Shown here: piece by piece, positions 1 to 8,248 of the stretch
Position numbering within the stretch: the stretch's first letter is position 1
Layout: each line of letters starts with the position of its first letter
The notes under the pieces: model-generated
Seen by the model: the letters and a program-made list of their open reading frames with translations, nothing else
What the model was told of the DNA's origin: nothing
Databases searched by the model: none
Made by a program: the position numbers and the translations under genes
Assembly (NCBI GenBank): GCA_017444545.1
Contig: JAFSWJ010000152.1
Coordinates: 1 to 9,815 of the forward strand
DNA length: 9,815 nucleotides
Source of the DNA: Lachnospiraceae bacterium
GTDB lineage: Bacteria; Bacillota; Clostridia; Lachnospirales; Lachnospiraceae
Direction of reading: 5' to 3'

Positions 1-738
1 AGCGTATTTCCGCATTTTCTCGGAACCGACCAGAACGGCAGGGACTACACCATCAGAGTGCTTGTGGGAGCAAGAGTGTCCATGACGGTAGGTATCATAG
101 CATCACTGCTGATACTCATAATAGGATCGGTCTACGGCGCCGTCGCAGGATATTTCGGCGGCAGGGTGGATATGATAATGATGAGGATCGTGGATATCCT
201 GTACACGATCCCTGATGTGCTGATCATAATCCTTCTGGCGCAGGTGCTCAAATTCCCGCTGCAGAACCTGGCGGATGTTCCCGGCTTTGGATGGATCGAG
301 GCCCTGGGACCCAACATGGTATCCATGTTCCTGGTCTTTGCCCTGCTCTACTGGGTTGGAATGGCAAGGATCGTCAGGGGACAGATCATGATACTCAAGC
401 AGAACGAATACGTCACAGCGGCCAAGGCTCTGGGTGCCTCAAACGGCAGGATCATCAGGAAGCATCTCATCACGAACTGCATAGGAACCCTCATCGTCAC
501 GACCACGCTGCAGATCCCGTCATCCATATTCACGGAATCCTTCCTCAGCTTCCTGGGGCTGGGCGTGCAGGCTCCCATGCCTTCACTGGGTTCACTTGCA
601 TCAAATGCCCTGAACGGATTGCAGACCTATCCTGAAAAACTGTTTGCTCCGGCGTTTATGATATTTGTCATCATTTTGAGCTTCAACCTTTTGGGCGACG
701 GATTGAGAGATGCCTTTGATCCAAAGATGAAAAAGTAG
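1..738 (+). CDS. oppC: Oligopeptide ABC transporter permease OppC (5'-truncated)
   Basis: Inner-membrane permease of a peptide importer; it pairs with a second permease (OppB, expected upstream of the window) and is driven by OppD/OppF. The frame is open from base 1, so the gene begins outside the window; 245 codons including the stop are visible. The first visible residues contain the family motif HFLGTDQNGRDY, typical of OppC/DppC just before the core membrane domain. About five hydrophobic segments follow, for example VGIIASLLILIIGSVYGA and LFAPAFMIFVIILSFNLL. The cytoplasmic EAA coupling loop that contacts the ATPases is clear at visible residues 136-158 (EYVTAAKALGASNGRIIRKH). The C-terminus (GDGLRDAFDPK) is the usual OppC ending. 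The family is certain; whether this is opp, dpp or app cannot be settled from the permease. A GTG at 58 is internal and is not a start. Confidence 0.95.
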   Translation, partial: SVFPHFLGTDQNGRDYTIRVLVGARVSMTVGIIASLLILIIGSVYGAVAGYFGGRVDMIMMRIVDILYTIPDVLIIILLAQVLKFPLQNLADVPGFGWIEALGPNMVSMFLVFALLYWVGMARIVRGQIMILKQNEYVTAAKALGASNGRIIRKHLITNCIGTLIVTTTLQIPSSIFTESFLSFLGLGVQAPMPSLGSLASNALNGLQTYPEKLFAPAFMIFVIILSFNLLGDGLRDAFDPKMKK

Positions 739-780
739 GTGACGATGAGTCACCTCCCGACACCGGGCAAAATTTTATTT
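737..780 (+). promoter_or_regulatory. Inverted repeats between oppC and oppD
   Basis: AGGTGAC (737-743) and GTCACCT (749-755) form a 7-bp stem with a 5-nt loop, and the stem starts inside the oppC stop codon. A 4-bp stem, CCCG (756-759) with CGGG (764-767), and an A/T-rich stretch with T-runs (AAAATTTTATTT, 769-780) follow directly. The T-run is broken and the GC stem is short. This could be a leaky terminator or an mRNA-processing or stabilising structure that tunes the permease:ATPase ratio. The remaining gap to 848 holds no recognisable gene. Confidence 0.45.
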
Positions 781-848
781 CGGTATCTTTTATTTGGAAT
801 AATATTTTGCGAGGTGTGAGAGAAAGAATATATGGTTAGGAAAATAAT

Positions 849-1886
849 ATGAGCGAATTTCTGGTTGATATAAAGCATGAAAAACTGTCCTTCTTCACCC
901 CCGTCGGCGAGGTGAAGGCATTAAACGACGTCTCCATACAGATGCGTGAGGGAGAGGTCCTCGGCATCGTCGGCGAGTCCGGCTCCGGAAAGTCGGTAAC
1001 GGCATATTCCCTCATGGGGCTTACCGCCAACAACGGAAAGATAGTCGGAGGAGAGGTAAACTTCAACGGACACCGCATAGATCAGATGAGTGAAAAGGAG
1101 ATCAGGAATATCCGGGGCAAGGAGATCAGCATCATCTTCCAGGATCCCATGACCTCCCTCAATCCCGTCTACACCATAGGAAATCAGATAGAAGAGGCTG
1201 TCCGTGTCAGCGGTGACAAGACAAAAGCCCAGGCAGAGCAGAGAGCGCGTGAGCTGCTGACTCTGGTCGGCATCAACGAGCCCGACAAGCGTCTGAAACA
1301 GTATCCCCACGAGCTTTCCGGAGGCATGAGGCAGAGGGTCATGATAGCCATCGCCCTTGCCTGCGAGCCCAAGCTTCTCATAGCGGACGAGCCCACCACG
1401 GCCCTTGATGTAACCATCCAGGCGCAGATCCTCGACCTGATGAACGATCTCAAAAAGAAGCTCAAGATGGGCATCATCCTCATCACCCACGATCTCGGAG
1501 TCGTGGCAGCCATGTGCGACAACATCGCCGTGATGTATGCGGGAGAGATAGTGGAGTACGGACCCGTGGACGATATCTTCTACGATCCGCAGCACGAATA
1601 CACCAAGGGACTTTTGAAATCCATACCGAAGTTTCAGGAAAAGGAGTATTCAAAGCTGGTACCCATTGAGGGTCAGCCGGTGGATCTGCTGAATCCCCCA
1701 AAGGGCTGTCCTTTTGCGCCCAGATGCGATTCCTGCATGAAGATCTGTCTTGAAAGGAAACCGGAAAGAACCGAATTTGCCGGTGTCGGAGGCGATACGT
1801 CCGACGGCATGAGCGGCGTTCATTATTCCAGATGCTTCCTTCAGGCAAAAAAAGAGTTTGATAATAAAAACGGGGAGGAAGCCTGA
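849..1886 (+). CDS. oppD: Oligopeptide ABC transporter ATP-binding protein OppD
   Basis: Cytoplasmic ATPase subunit of the peptide importer, 345 aa, the usual OppD length. The ABC ATPase elements are all present in order: Walker A GESGSGKS (residues 42-49), ABC signature LSGGM (156-160), Walker B LLIADEP with D180/E181, and switch histidine H214 in ITHDLG. The C-terminal oligopeptide-transporter extension has cysteines C287, C293, C296, C300 and C329, around CPFAPRC. The ATG at 849 has only a weak upstream AGGA (838-841, 7-nt gap); the N-terminus aligns with family starts, so it is accepted. It follows oppC by 110 bp and its TGA overlaps the oppF ATG by one base, so OppD and OppF are probably translationally coupled and work as a heterodimer. 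Nothing in the catalytic motifs looks broken. Confidence 0.96.
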   Translation: MSEFLVDIKHEKLSFFTPVGEVKALNDVSIQMREGEVLGIVGESGSGKSVTAYSLMGLTANNGKIVGGEVNFNGHRIDQMSEKEIRNIRGKEISIIFQDPMTSLNPVYTIGNQIEEAVRVSGDKTKAQAEQRARELLTLVGINEPDKRLKQYPHELSGGMRQRVMIAIALACEPKLLIADEPTTALDVTIQAQILDLMNDLKKKLKMGIILITHDLGVVAAMCDNIAVMYAGEIVEYGPVDDIFYDPQHEYTKGLLKSIPKFQEKEYSKLVPIEGQPVDLLNPPKGCPFAPRCDSCMKICLERKPERTEFAGVGGDTSDGMSGVHYSRCFLQAKKEFDNKNGEEA

Positions 1887-2857
1887 TGAGTGACATACTT
1901 CTCGACATCAAAAACCTGAAACAGTACTTTCCTGTGGCAGGCAAAAAAGCGGTGGTAAAGGCTGTAGATGACGTAAGCTTTTTCATCAAAAAGGGAGAGA
2001 CCCTTGGACTTGTGGGAGAGTCGGGCTGCGGCAAGACCACGACCGGCCGTTCCATCCTGCGTCTCATCGAGCCGACGGAAGGCCACATAGAGTACGACGG
2101 AAAGGTCATCTTTGACAGCGAAAAAAAGATCAAAGCGGACATGATGCCCTACAGGAGAAAGATGCAGATAGTATTCCAGGACCCTTACGCATCACTTGAT
2201 CCCAGGATGACTGTCGGGGACATCATCGGTGAAGCACTGGATATACACAGTCTTTGCGCCACAAAGAAGGAACGCTATGACAGGATCATAGAGCTGCTTG
2301 CAAAGGTCGGGTTAAACTCCGAGCACGCGAACCGTTATCCTCACGAGTTTTCGGGAGGCCAGAGACAGCGTGTGGGCATAGCGAGGGCTCTTGCCGTCAA
2401 TCCCGAATTCATCGTCTGCGACGAGCCTGTGTCGGCTCTTGATGTATCCATACAGGCACAGGTTGTAAATATGTTTGAGGACCTGCAAAAGGAACTGGGG
2501 CTTACCTATCTGTTCATAGCCCACGATCTGTCGGTCGTAAATCATATCTCCGACAGGATAGGCGTCATGTACCTCGGGCATATGGTTGAGCTTGCAGAGG
2601 GTGAAGAGCTGATCTTTCATCCGGTCCATCCGTATACGAAGTCGCTGATCTCGGCCGTCCCGGTAGCTGATCCGAAAACGGCCAGGAGCTCAAAGAGGAT
2701 CATCCTTCAGGGCGATGTACCCTCGCCCGTCGATCCGCCAAGCGGCTGCGCCTTCAGGACCAGATGTCCCTACGCGGACGAAAAATGCGCCGCGCAGATG
2801 CCAAAGTTTGAGGAGGTCTCAAAGGGTCATTTCTGCGCATGCCATCATATGAATTAA
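1886..2857 (+). CDS. oppF: Oligopeptide ABC transporter ATP-binding protein OppF
   Basis: Second ATPase of the importer, 323 aa, expected to pair with OppD under the OppB/OppC permeases. Walker A is GESGCGKT (residues 44-51), the signature is FSGGQ (155-159), Walker B is FIVCDEP with D179/E180, and the switch histidine is H213 in IAHDLS. The C-terminal extension carries C288, C294, C301, C317 and C319. The start ATG at 1886 shares one base with the oppD stop and is served by GGGGAGGAA (1872-1880), a strong ribosome binding site inside the oppD end. The gene ends in HHMN. All ATPase motifs are intact, so both sites of the OppDF dimer could hydrolyse ATP. Confidence 0.96.
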   Translation: MSDILLDIKNLKQYFPVAGKKAVVKAVDDVSFFIKKGETLGLVGESGCGKTTTGRSILRLIEPTEGHIEYDGKVIFDSEKKIKADMMPYRRKMQIVFQDPYASLDPRMTVGDIIGEALDIHSLCATKKERYDRIIELLAKVGLNSEHANRYPHEFSGGQRQRVGIARALAVNPEFIVCDEPVSALDVSIQAQVVNMFEDLQKELGLTYLFIAHDLSVVNHISDRIGVMYLGHMVELAEGEELIFHPVHPYTKSLISAVPVADPKTARSSKRIILQGDVPSPVDPPSGCAFRTRCPYADEKCAAQMPKFEEVSKGHFCACHHMN

Positions 2858-2997
2858 AACCTCGGTAAATGCGATGGCATTAGGTTTGGTGATCCCGGAA
2901 CAGCTAATGCGGAAGCAGGAACCAATACAAAAATACCTGACTTAATGGCATTGCATGATCGGTGGTTTTAATATATTAACACTCAGAAAAAAGGAGG
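2839..2997 (+). promoter_or_regulatory. oppF-oppA intergenic region: alternative hairpins, weak promoter and strong RBS
   Basis: No gene lies between oppF and oppA. The core GGCATT at 2876-2881 can pair with three partners. These are ATGCCATC at 2839-2846 (end of oppF), AATGC at 2868-2872 (extended by AAACCT 2857-2862 with AGGTTT 2882-2887), and CTAATGC at 2904-2910. ATGGCATT recurs at 2945-2952. None of the hairpins is followed by a T-run. A weak promoter candidate is TTGCAT (2951-2956), 17 bp, TATTAA (2974-2979), lying in the perfect palindrome TTAATATATTAA (2968-2979). AAGGAGG at 2991-2997, 6 nt before the oppA ATG, is a near-ideal ribosome binding site. This suggests that the binding protein is made in excess of the permease, as is usual for such operons. 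Confidence 0.5.
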
Positions 2998-3003
2998 AAT
3001 ATT

Positions 3004-4671
3004 ATGAAAAAGACGATCGCGATACTGATGTCAGCTGTCATGACAACAGCAGTTTTGCTGTCAGGCTGCGGAAAAGCCGCATCAACGGGAAGCACCCAGG
3101 CAGGCGGTGATGCAGCGGCAGACGGAGGAGCTTCCGGAGGAAGCACCCTCGAGGTACAGGTGGGACCTTCACCCGAGACCATCGATCCTGCCCTCAACTC
3201 TGCAGTTGACGGCGCAAACATGATCATCCATGCATTTGAGGGACTGCTCAAATTTGACAAGGATACCAACATCGTACCCGGTGTTGCCGAAAGCTACGAG
3301 GTTTCAGACGACGGACTGACCTGGACCTTCAAGCTCAGGGACGGACTGAAGTGGTCGGACGGATCAGATCTGACCGCAGAGGATTTCGTTTATTCATGGA
3401 AGAGGGTTGCAGATCCCAACACTGCCGCACCTTATGGCTATGACCTTTTGAACATGGTAGAGGGCTATGATGAGGCAGAGGCAGGAAATGTGGATGCTCT
3501 CGGAGTTTCGGCTCCCGATGCAAAAACCTTTGTAGTCAAGCTTTCGAGCCCCTGCGTCTACTTTGACAAGATCTGCGCTTTTGCGGTTCTCGTTCCCGTT
3601 CAAAAGGCAACTGTAGAGGCAAACGGTGAAAGCTGGTCAACAAATCCCGCCACCTACATCACCGACGGTCCTTATTATATGACCGAGTATACCGACGGTT
3701 CCCAGATAGTTTTCCAGAAGAACCCGAACTACTATGATGCGGCAAACATCACCTTTGACACCATCGTATGGAATCTCATTGAGGATGCAAACGCTGCATA
3801 TTCCGCATATCAGAACGGCGACCTTTCGATGATCAAGGATGTTCCCACAGAGGAGATCCCTTCACTTGCAGGAAACAGCGAATTCTATGTTGAGCCCATC
3901 ATGGGTACCTACTATGTGACCTTCAATACACAGAAAGAGCCCTTCAATGATCCCAAGGTCAGGGAGGCACTGTCACTTGCCATCGACAGAGAGTATGTTG
4001 CAGGCACCATCATGCAGGGTACCTATTCGCCCGCAAAGAACTTCGTAGGCCCCGGTGTATCCGATGAGGCCGAGGGTTCTTCCTTTGAGGAAGTGACCAC
4101 GCAGAAATACGGCGATCACTTTGATACATCAAACTACGACAAGGATCTGGAAAAGGCAAAGCAGCTTCTTGCGGATGCAGGATATCCGAACGGAGAGGGC
4201 TTCCCCGAGTTTTCATACCTGACAAACGATTCCGGATATCACAAGGCTGTTGCAGAATACCTGCAGAGCGCATGGGGCGATCTGGGACTGACCATGACCG
4301 TCAATATCCAGGAGTGGAAGACCGTTACGGCTGACAGGCGTGAAGGCAACTTTGATGTTGCAAGAAACGGTTGGGTATATGACTGGGATGATCCTTCAAA
4401 CATGATCAACCTCATGGAGACCGGAAACGGAAACAACGACGGAAAGTATTCCAATCCCGAGTTTGACAAGGCTGTTGATGAAGCGAGAACGACCACCGAT
4501 ATCAAGCTGCATTATGAAAAGCTTCACGAAGCGGAGCAGATCATGCTCAAGGATGCTGCCATGGCACCCGTTGCTTACTACAACGATTTCTGGATGCAAA
4601 AGAGCAATCTCAAGGACACCTGGCACTCACCTTACGGCTATTGGTATTTCATGTACGGCAAGCTTGAATAA
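3004..4671 (+). CDS. oppA: Peptide-binding lipoprotein OppA (SBP family 5)
   Basis: Extracellular solute-binding protein that captures peptides and hands them to the OppBC permease. It is 555 aa, normal for family 5 (SBP_bac_5). The N-terminus is a lipoprotein signal: MKK, a hydrophobic stretch, then the lipobox LLSGC with the lipidated cysteine at residue 22. A Gly/Ala/Ser-rich linker (about residues 25-50) tethers it to the membrane. The binding domain starts around residue 50. It shows the family markers PETIDPALN, LRDGLKWSDGSDLTAEDFVYSW, DPKVREALSLAIDREYV and, late in the protein, NGWVYDWDDPSNM. The start is fixed by AAGGAGG at 2991-2997. It is the last gene of the importer operon; a hairpin follows 15 bases after the stop. 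Peptide length preference cannot be read from the sequence. Confidence 0.95.
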   Translation: MKKTIAILMSAVMTTAVLLSGCGKAASTGSTQAGGDAAADGGASGGSTLEVQVGPSPETIDPALNSAVDGANMIIHAFEGLLKFDKDTNIVPGVAESYEVSDDGLTWTFKLRDGLKWSDGSDLTAEDFVYSWKRVADPNTAAPYGYDLLNMVEGYDEAEAGNVDALGVSAPDAKTFVVKLSSPCVYFDKICAFAVLVPVQKATVEANGESWSTNPATYITDGPYYMTEYTDGSQIVFQKNPNYYDAANITFDTIVWNLIEDANAAYSAYQNGDLSMIKDVPTEEIPSLAGNSEFYVEPIMGTYYVTFNTQKEPFNDPKVREALSLAIDREYVAGTIMQGTYSPAKNFVGPGVSDEAEGSSFEEVTTQKYGDHFDTSNYDKDLEKAKQLLADAGYPNGEGFPEFSYLTNDSGYHKAVAEYLQSAWGDLGLTMTVNIQEWKTVTADRREGNFDVARNGWVYDWDDPSNMINLMETGNGNNDGKYSNPEFDKAVDEARTTTDIKLHYEKLHEAEQIMLKDAAMAPVAYYNDFWMQKSNLKDTWHSPYGYWYFMYGKLE

Positions 4672-4686
4672 ATGCCAGATCATCGC

Positions 4687-4720
4687 GGCGGCAGTCTTTG
4701 TTTCAGAGGCTGCCGCCTTT
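4687..4720 (+). terminator. Putative terminator after oppA
   Basis: GGCGGCAG (4687-4694) pairs perfectly with CTGCCGCC (4710-4717), an 8-bp GC-rich stem with a 15-nt loop. An inner TCT/AGA can extend it. Only three T follow before GACA, so termination may be partial and some readthrough into the peptidase gene is possible. Confidence 0.6.
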
Positions 4721-4733
4721 GACAGGAAAAGTA

Positions 4734-4761
4734 TTTACATAATAAAAACATTGGCCATAAT
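4734..4761 (+). promoter_or_regulatory. Candidate sigma-A promoter for the M32 peptidase
   Basis: TTTACA (4734-4739), a 16-bp spacer and CATAAT (4756-4761) match the -35 and -10 consensus at five of six bases each. The transcript would start near 4768, leaving a leader of about 29 nt that includes the AAGGGG site at 4784-4789. A perfect TTGACA also occurs at 4719-4724, but it has only a poor -10 at normal distance (TAAAAA at 4743). TATAAA at 4775-4780 lies too close to the start codon to be the main -10. Confidence 0.5.
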
Positions 4762-4767
4762 AAAAAC
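4738..4767 (+). repeat. 12-bp direct repeat in the M32 promoter
   Basis: CATAATAAAAAC occurs twice without mismatch, at 4738-4749 and 4756-4767, separated by ATTGGC (period 18 bp). The second copy contains the proposed -10 box and the first lies in the spacer. It may be a pair of regulator sites or a local duplication of the -10 region. Confidence 0.7.
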
Positions 4768-4796
4768 GACATCGTATAAATTTAAGGGGTTTGATC

Positions 4797-6305
4797 TTGG
4801 ATAAGGAATTTGAGTTTTTACTCGACAAGGTAAAAAAAGAAGATATGTACCTGCATGCATCGAGGCTTATCGAGTTTGACATGCAGACAAAATGCCCTGA
4901 AGCGGGCATGGATAATGAAGGACAGCTCATCGCTGAGATCGAAAAGCAGGCCTTCCTCATCAGAAATGATGAGAAGTTCAAAAAGGCTGTCCTGTCTCTT
5001 CACGAAAAAAGAGGAGAGTTTGACGACGATCAGAGGGCGCTCATAGACAGGCGCTACAGGATATATCTGACTGAAAAGAACATGACTGATGAGACCTCTC
5101 ACAGGCATTCACTCATAGAAAACCGGGCATACGCCGACTGGAACATAGCAAAGGAAAAAAAGGATTTCGGACTGTTTTCCGATTCGCTCAAAAAGGTCAT
5201 TGAGATAAACAGGGAAAGGATAAAGCTTCGCGAAAAAGGCGAAGACGAGGAATTCACCTGCGGCTATGATGTTTTGATGGACCGTTATGAGCGGGGGATA
5301 ACCGTCAGGGATCTTGACATAGAGTTCAATGTAATGAAGGAACGCCTCGTTGCGCTCCTTGACAGGATCAGAAACAGCAAAAAAAAGATACGTACGGATT
5401 TTTTGAGGATACCGGTAACAGATGAGCAGCAGCTGAAGGCGTCGCAGTATCTGTGTGAGGTCATGGGGCTTGATCCCAAAAGACTTGCCTTTTGCATCTC
5501 GGTCCACGCATTTTCCGACAGGATGGCAAAGGATGACGTGAGGCTTACGACTTATTTTGTACCGGGTCTTTTCATGTCAAATGTGGATTCCGTTCTGCAC
5601 GAGGGCGGTCATTCGCTCTTTGATATGCTCAGTCCGGCAAAAGACAGCGACTGGTATATTTATGATAATAAAACCCTTGGGATGCATGAGTCTGTATCCC
5701 GTTTCTACGAAAACGTCATAGGAAAGTCACGGAAATTTACGCAGCTTGTGTACCCGGAATTTCAAAAGATCTTTCCGCAGGTATTTAAGGATGTATCCTG
5801 TGAGGAGTTTTTTGAAGCTGTAAATTTTGTGACGCCAAGCCTCATCAGAGTTGATGCTGATGAAGTCACCTATCCCCTTCATATTCTCATCAGATACGAG
5901 CTGGAAAAGGGCATATTTGAGGAGGGGCTTCAGGTGGAGGAGCTTCCGGCAAAATGGAATGAAAAATACAGGGATTATCTGGGAGTCACGCCGGCGGATG
6001 ATGCCGAGGGCGTTTTGCAGGATGTTCACTGGTCATCGGATTTCGGTTATTTTCCGGCCTACAGTATCGGAAATTTCTACAATGCCATGTATTTCAACAG
6101 GATGAAAAAAGAGATCGATGTGGACAGCCTCATCGGCTCAGGGTGCCTTGTGGGCATCAACAAATGGATGCAGGATAATGTCTTTTTCAAAGCCGATACC
6201 CTGACACCAAAGGAATGGATCAGGGATATCACGGGCAGGAAGCTGACCTGTGATGACTATATGACCTATTTGGAAGAAAAGTACACGGAAGTATATGAAC
6301 TGTAA
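4797..6305 (+). CDS. M32-family (Taq-type) metallocarboxypeptidase
   Basis: Cytoplasmic zinc carboxypeptidase that removes residues one at a time from peptide C-termini (family M32, relatives of Thermus carboxypeptidase Taq and Bacillus YpwA). The protein is 502 aa, the family's usual size. The M32 motifs appear in order: DVRLTTYF before the zinc site, HEGGH (residues 268-272) as the HExxH ligand and catalytic motif, HESVSRFYEN (from 297) with the third zinc ligand, IRVDADEVTYPLHI (350-363), and HW-x4-GYFPAYSIGN (from 411). The N-terminal family motif is altered: the usual WD-x-x-T-x-MP reads FDMQTKCP. I chose the TTG at 4797 because AAGGGG (4784-4789) stands 7 nt before it; the TTG at 4791 is only 1 nt from that site. 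There is no signal peptide. It lies between oppA and the HD-GYP gene, which fits breakdown of imported peptides. Confidence 0.92.
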   Translation: MDKEFEFLLDKVKKEDMYLHASRLIEFDMQTKCPEAGMDNEGQLIAEIEKQAFLIRNDEKFKKAVLSLHEKRGEFDDDQRALIDRRYRIYLTEKNMTDETSHRHSLIENRAYADWNIAKEKKDFGLFSDSLKKVIEINRERIKLREKGEDEEFTCGYDVLMDRYERGITVRDLDIEFNVMKERLVALLDRIRNSKKKIRTDFLRIPVTDEQQLKASQYLCEVMGLDPKRLAFCISVHAFSDRMAKDDVRLTTYFVPGLFMSNVDSVLHEGGHSLFDMLSPAKDSDWYIYDNKTLGMHESVSRFYENVIGKSRKFTQLVYPEFQKIFPQVFKDVSCEEFFEAVNFVTPSLIRVDADEVTYPLHILIRYELEKGIFEEGLQVEELPAKWNEKYRDYLGVTPADDAEGVLQDVHWSSDFGYFPAYSIGNFYNAMYFNRMKKEIDVDSLIGSGCLVGINKWMQDNVFFKADTLTPKEWIRDITGRKLTCDDYMTYLEEKYTEVYEL

Positions 6306-6322
6306 GACAGGGAAATAAAAAA

Positions 6323-8242
6323 ATGGATACAGGATTGATCAAAAAAGAATTTGAAGAATACGCAAAGAGGATGTCGGACATCCGCATTCTATCCTCGCCC
6401 AGCATTCAAAGAAGCGACAGCGCCGAAAGCTACAGCGAAAGGCTCAGCAGTAATTTCAAAAGGATAGGCGAACTGGCAGCCATCAACCGCGAAATGCTTG
6501 ACAGCGTGCTCTATCCACTGCTTGATTCCGAAGAAGCTCTTGACAGTGATCTTTCGAGCGAACTTGAAGAACTGGCAGACACCCTTTTGAATGTGGCGGG
6601 AGATAATGAGGATTTTGAAAATCTGGACCTGCCCATCGCATTTCTCATCGGAGAGCGTCTTTTGAAGGATGGGGAGGAATCGGAGGATATCAATTCAAAG
6701 ATCCGGAAAATGGATGAGCAGATCATAGTCTGCTATTCTATGATGAATATGACGGAAAGGATATTTACCGATGAAAAGATCAGCCGGTCCTACAAGGAAA
6801 AGGGCATCGAACTGGGAGATTCGTTCCTTTCCATGCTCGACAAGGATAACTTTCTGACCATAACAGACATGGAATGCAGGGAGATGGTTCTGACCGACGC
6901 CAGGTTCATGACCTCCTTTTTTGAGCGCACATCGGGGGATGATGCGGTAAACAGGAGGAATATCGAGATCCTTGATACCATGATGCAGGTGGCAAGTGAT
7001 ATGTTTTATCACGAAGCGGTACCGGAGTTTGACTGGGACTATTTCACCTACAGGGTTCTCGAGTATTATGTGCAGTGCACGGATATATTCAATGCCAGGG
7101 GCTTTGCACCGGATCTGCTTGAAAAAATATGTGACAGGGCAGATGAGCTTGACCGGCTTTTTGCGGTCAACCCGGACTATTTCGGTTCGATACCGGGAAG
7201 CTCGTTCTATCCGATCCATGCGGCCCGCAGCAGATGTCTCGGCGGAAGGATGTCAAAAGAGGATTACAGGGCTTTTCTGCTTGACAGATACAGAAAAAGA
7301 GACAGGATCGATTTTTCCGTTGACGGTGGCTGCGAGAATGTTCTCATACCCCTTGAGACTCTCTGCCTGATCGACCGCAACAATCTGAGCGCTGAGGATG
7401 TAACCCTGATCAAAACCCTGTACCAGGGCCTTTCCGCCTACCTTTTCCGTATACCCAACACCGGCGTTATGTCATTTCTGCTTGAGTTTTTCACCATAAT
7501 AATAACTGATTTCATAGAGATCCCCAGCGGAGTTTCCTTCGAGGAATTTGTGCTCCAGTGCCTTGCGGCCATGCATCCGCCCACATATGTTCACTCAAGA
7601 ATGGTGGGACAGATCTCGGAAAGGCTTGCCTATCACATAATGAGGATCAGACCCGAGATCTTCATCGGCATGCCGGGCTGCAAAACAAAGGAGGATGTGC
7701 TTGAGAAAAAGGATGAAATACTTTCCTACACCTACCATTCGGCACTCTGTCACGATTTCGGCAAGATCAGCATTATTGACACTATCTTTGTTTACGGAAG
7801 AAAACTCCTCGATTTGGAGTTCAATATAATAAAAACCCATCCTGTGACCGGAGGGGAGTTCCTGAGAAGCCACGAATCCACAAAAAATTATGCGGATGTG
7901 GCCATAGGACATCACAAGTGGTATGACGACAGCAAAGGCTATCCCTTCGACTTCAAAACAGCTGACAGTCCATACAAGCCCGTCATAGACATAGTCCTTT
8001 GCGCCGACTGCCTGGATGCGGCAACGGATACCGTCGGCCGCAGCTACAACCGGGGAAAGAACCTGGGAGATTATGTTGAGGAATTAAAGGAGGGAAGCGG
8101 CACCAGATACGCTCCCTGGCTCCCGGAGATATTTGAGGACGAGGATGTATTCAGGGACATAGAGTATCTGCTAAAAGTAGGCCGACACGACACATATCAG
8201 GAAACCTACAATCTTTTGAGAAACGTTCAGGAAAACGGATAA
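6323..8242 (+). CDS. HD-GYP domain protein with long helical N-terminal region
   Basis: The protein has 639 aa. The C-terminal third (about residues 415-600) is an HD-GYP metal-dependent phosphohydrolase domain, a family known mainly as cyclic di-GMP phosphodiesterases. Visible elements are H424 (HSRMVG), the HD pair H477/D478 in CHDFGK, H506 (THPVTGGEFL), H530/H531 (GHHKWYD), GYP at 539-541, and D562 (ADCLDAATD) followed by RSYNRG. All metal ligands of the two-metal core appear present. The spacing from H424 to HD is about 53 residues, longer than usual, with an extra segment around residues 445-465. The Glu after the paired histidines is Lys. Residues 1-410 are acidic and appear all-helical, possibly TPR-like, with no receiver, GAF or membrane segment that I recognise. 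The ATG at 6323 follows AGGGA (6309-6313) and lies 17 bp after the M32 stop, so the two are probably cotranscribed. True substrate and signal input are unknown. Confidence 0.85.
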   Translation: MDTGLIKKEFEEYAKRMSDIRILSSPSIQRSDSAESYSERLSSNFKRIGELAAINREMLDSVLYPLLDSEEALDSDLSSELEELADTLLNVAGDNEDFENLDLPIAFLIGERLLKDGEESEDINSKIRKMDEQIIVCYSMMNMTERIFTDEKISRSYKEKGIELGDSFLSMLDKDNFLTITDMECREMVLTDARFMTSFFERTSGDDAVNRRNIEILDTMMQVASDMFYHEAVPEFDWDYFTYRVLEYYVQCTDIFNARGFAPDLLEKICDRADELDRLFAVNPDYFGSIPGSSFYPIHAARSRCLGGRMSKEDYRAFLLDRYRKRDRIDFSVDGGCENVLIPLETLCLIDRNNLSAEDVTLIKTLYQGLSAYLFRIPNTGVMSFLLEFFTIIITDFIEIPSGVSFEEFVLQCLAAMHPPTYVHSRMVGQISERLAYHIMRIRPEIFIGMPGCKTKEDVLEKKDEILSYTYHSALCHDFGKISIIDTIFVYGRKLLDLEFNIIKTHPVTGGEFLRSHESTKNYADVAIGHHKWYDDSKGYPFDFKTADSPYKPVIDIVLCADCLDAATDTVGRSYNRGKNLGDYVEELKEGSGTRYAPWLPEIFEDEDVFRDIEYLLKVGRHDTYQETYNLLRNVQENG

Positions 8243-8248
8243 GACACA

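Noticed and set aside
921..2142. Long open frames on the minus strand opposite oppD/oppF (921-1595 and 1483-2142)
   Set aside because: They lie fully opposite well-supported ABC ATPase genes, show no recognisable domain, and have low-complexity composition expected of antisense shadows.
4463..4804. Plus-strand frame of 113 codons running out of the oppA end through the hairpin
   Set aside because: It overlaps the strongly supported oppA C-terminus in another frame, has no ribosome binding site, and crosses the terminator and the peptidase promoter.
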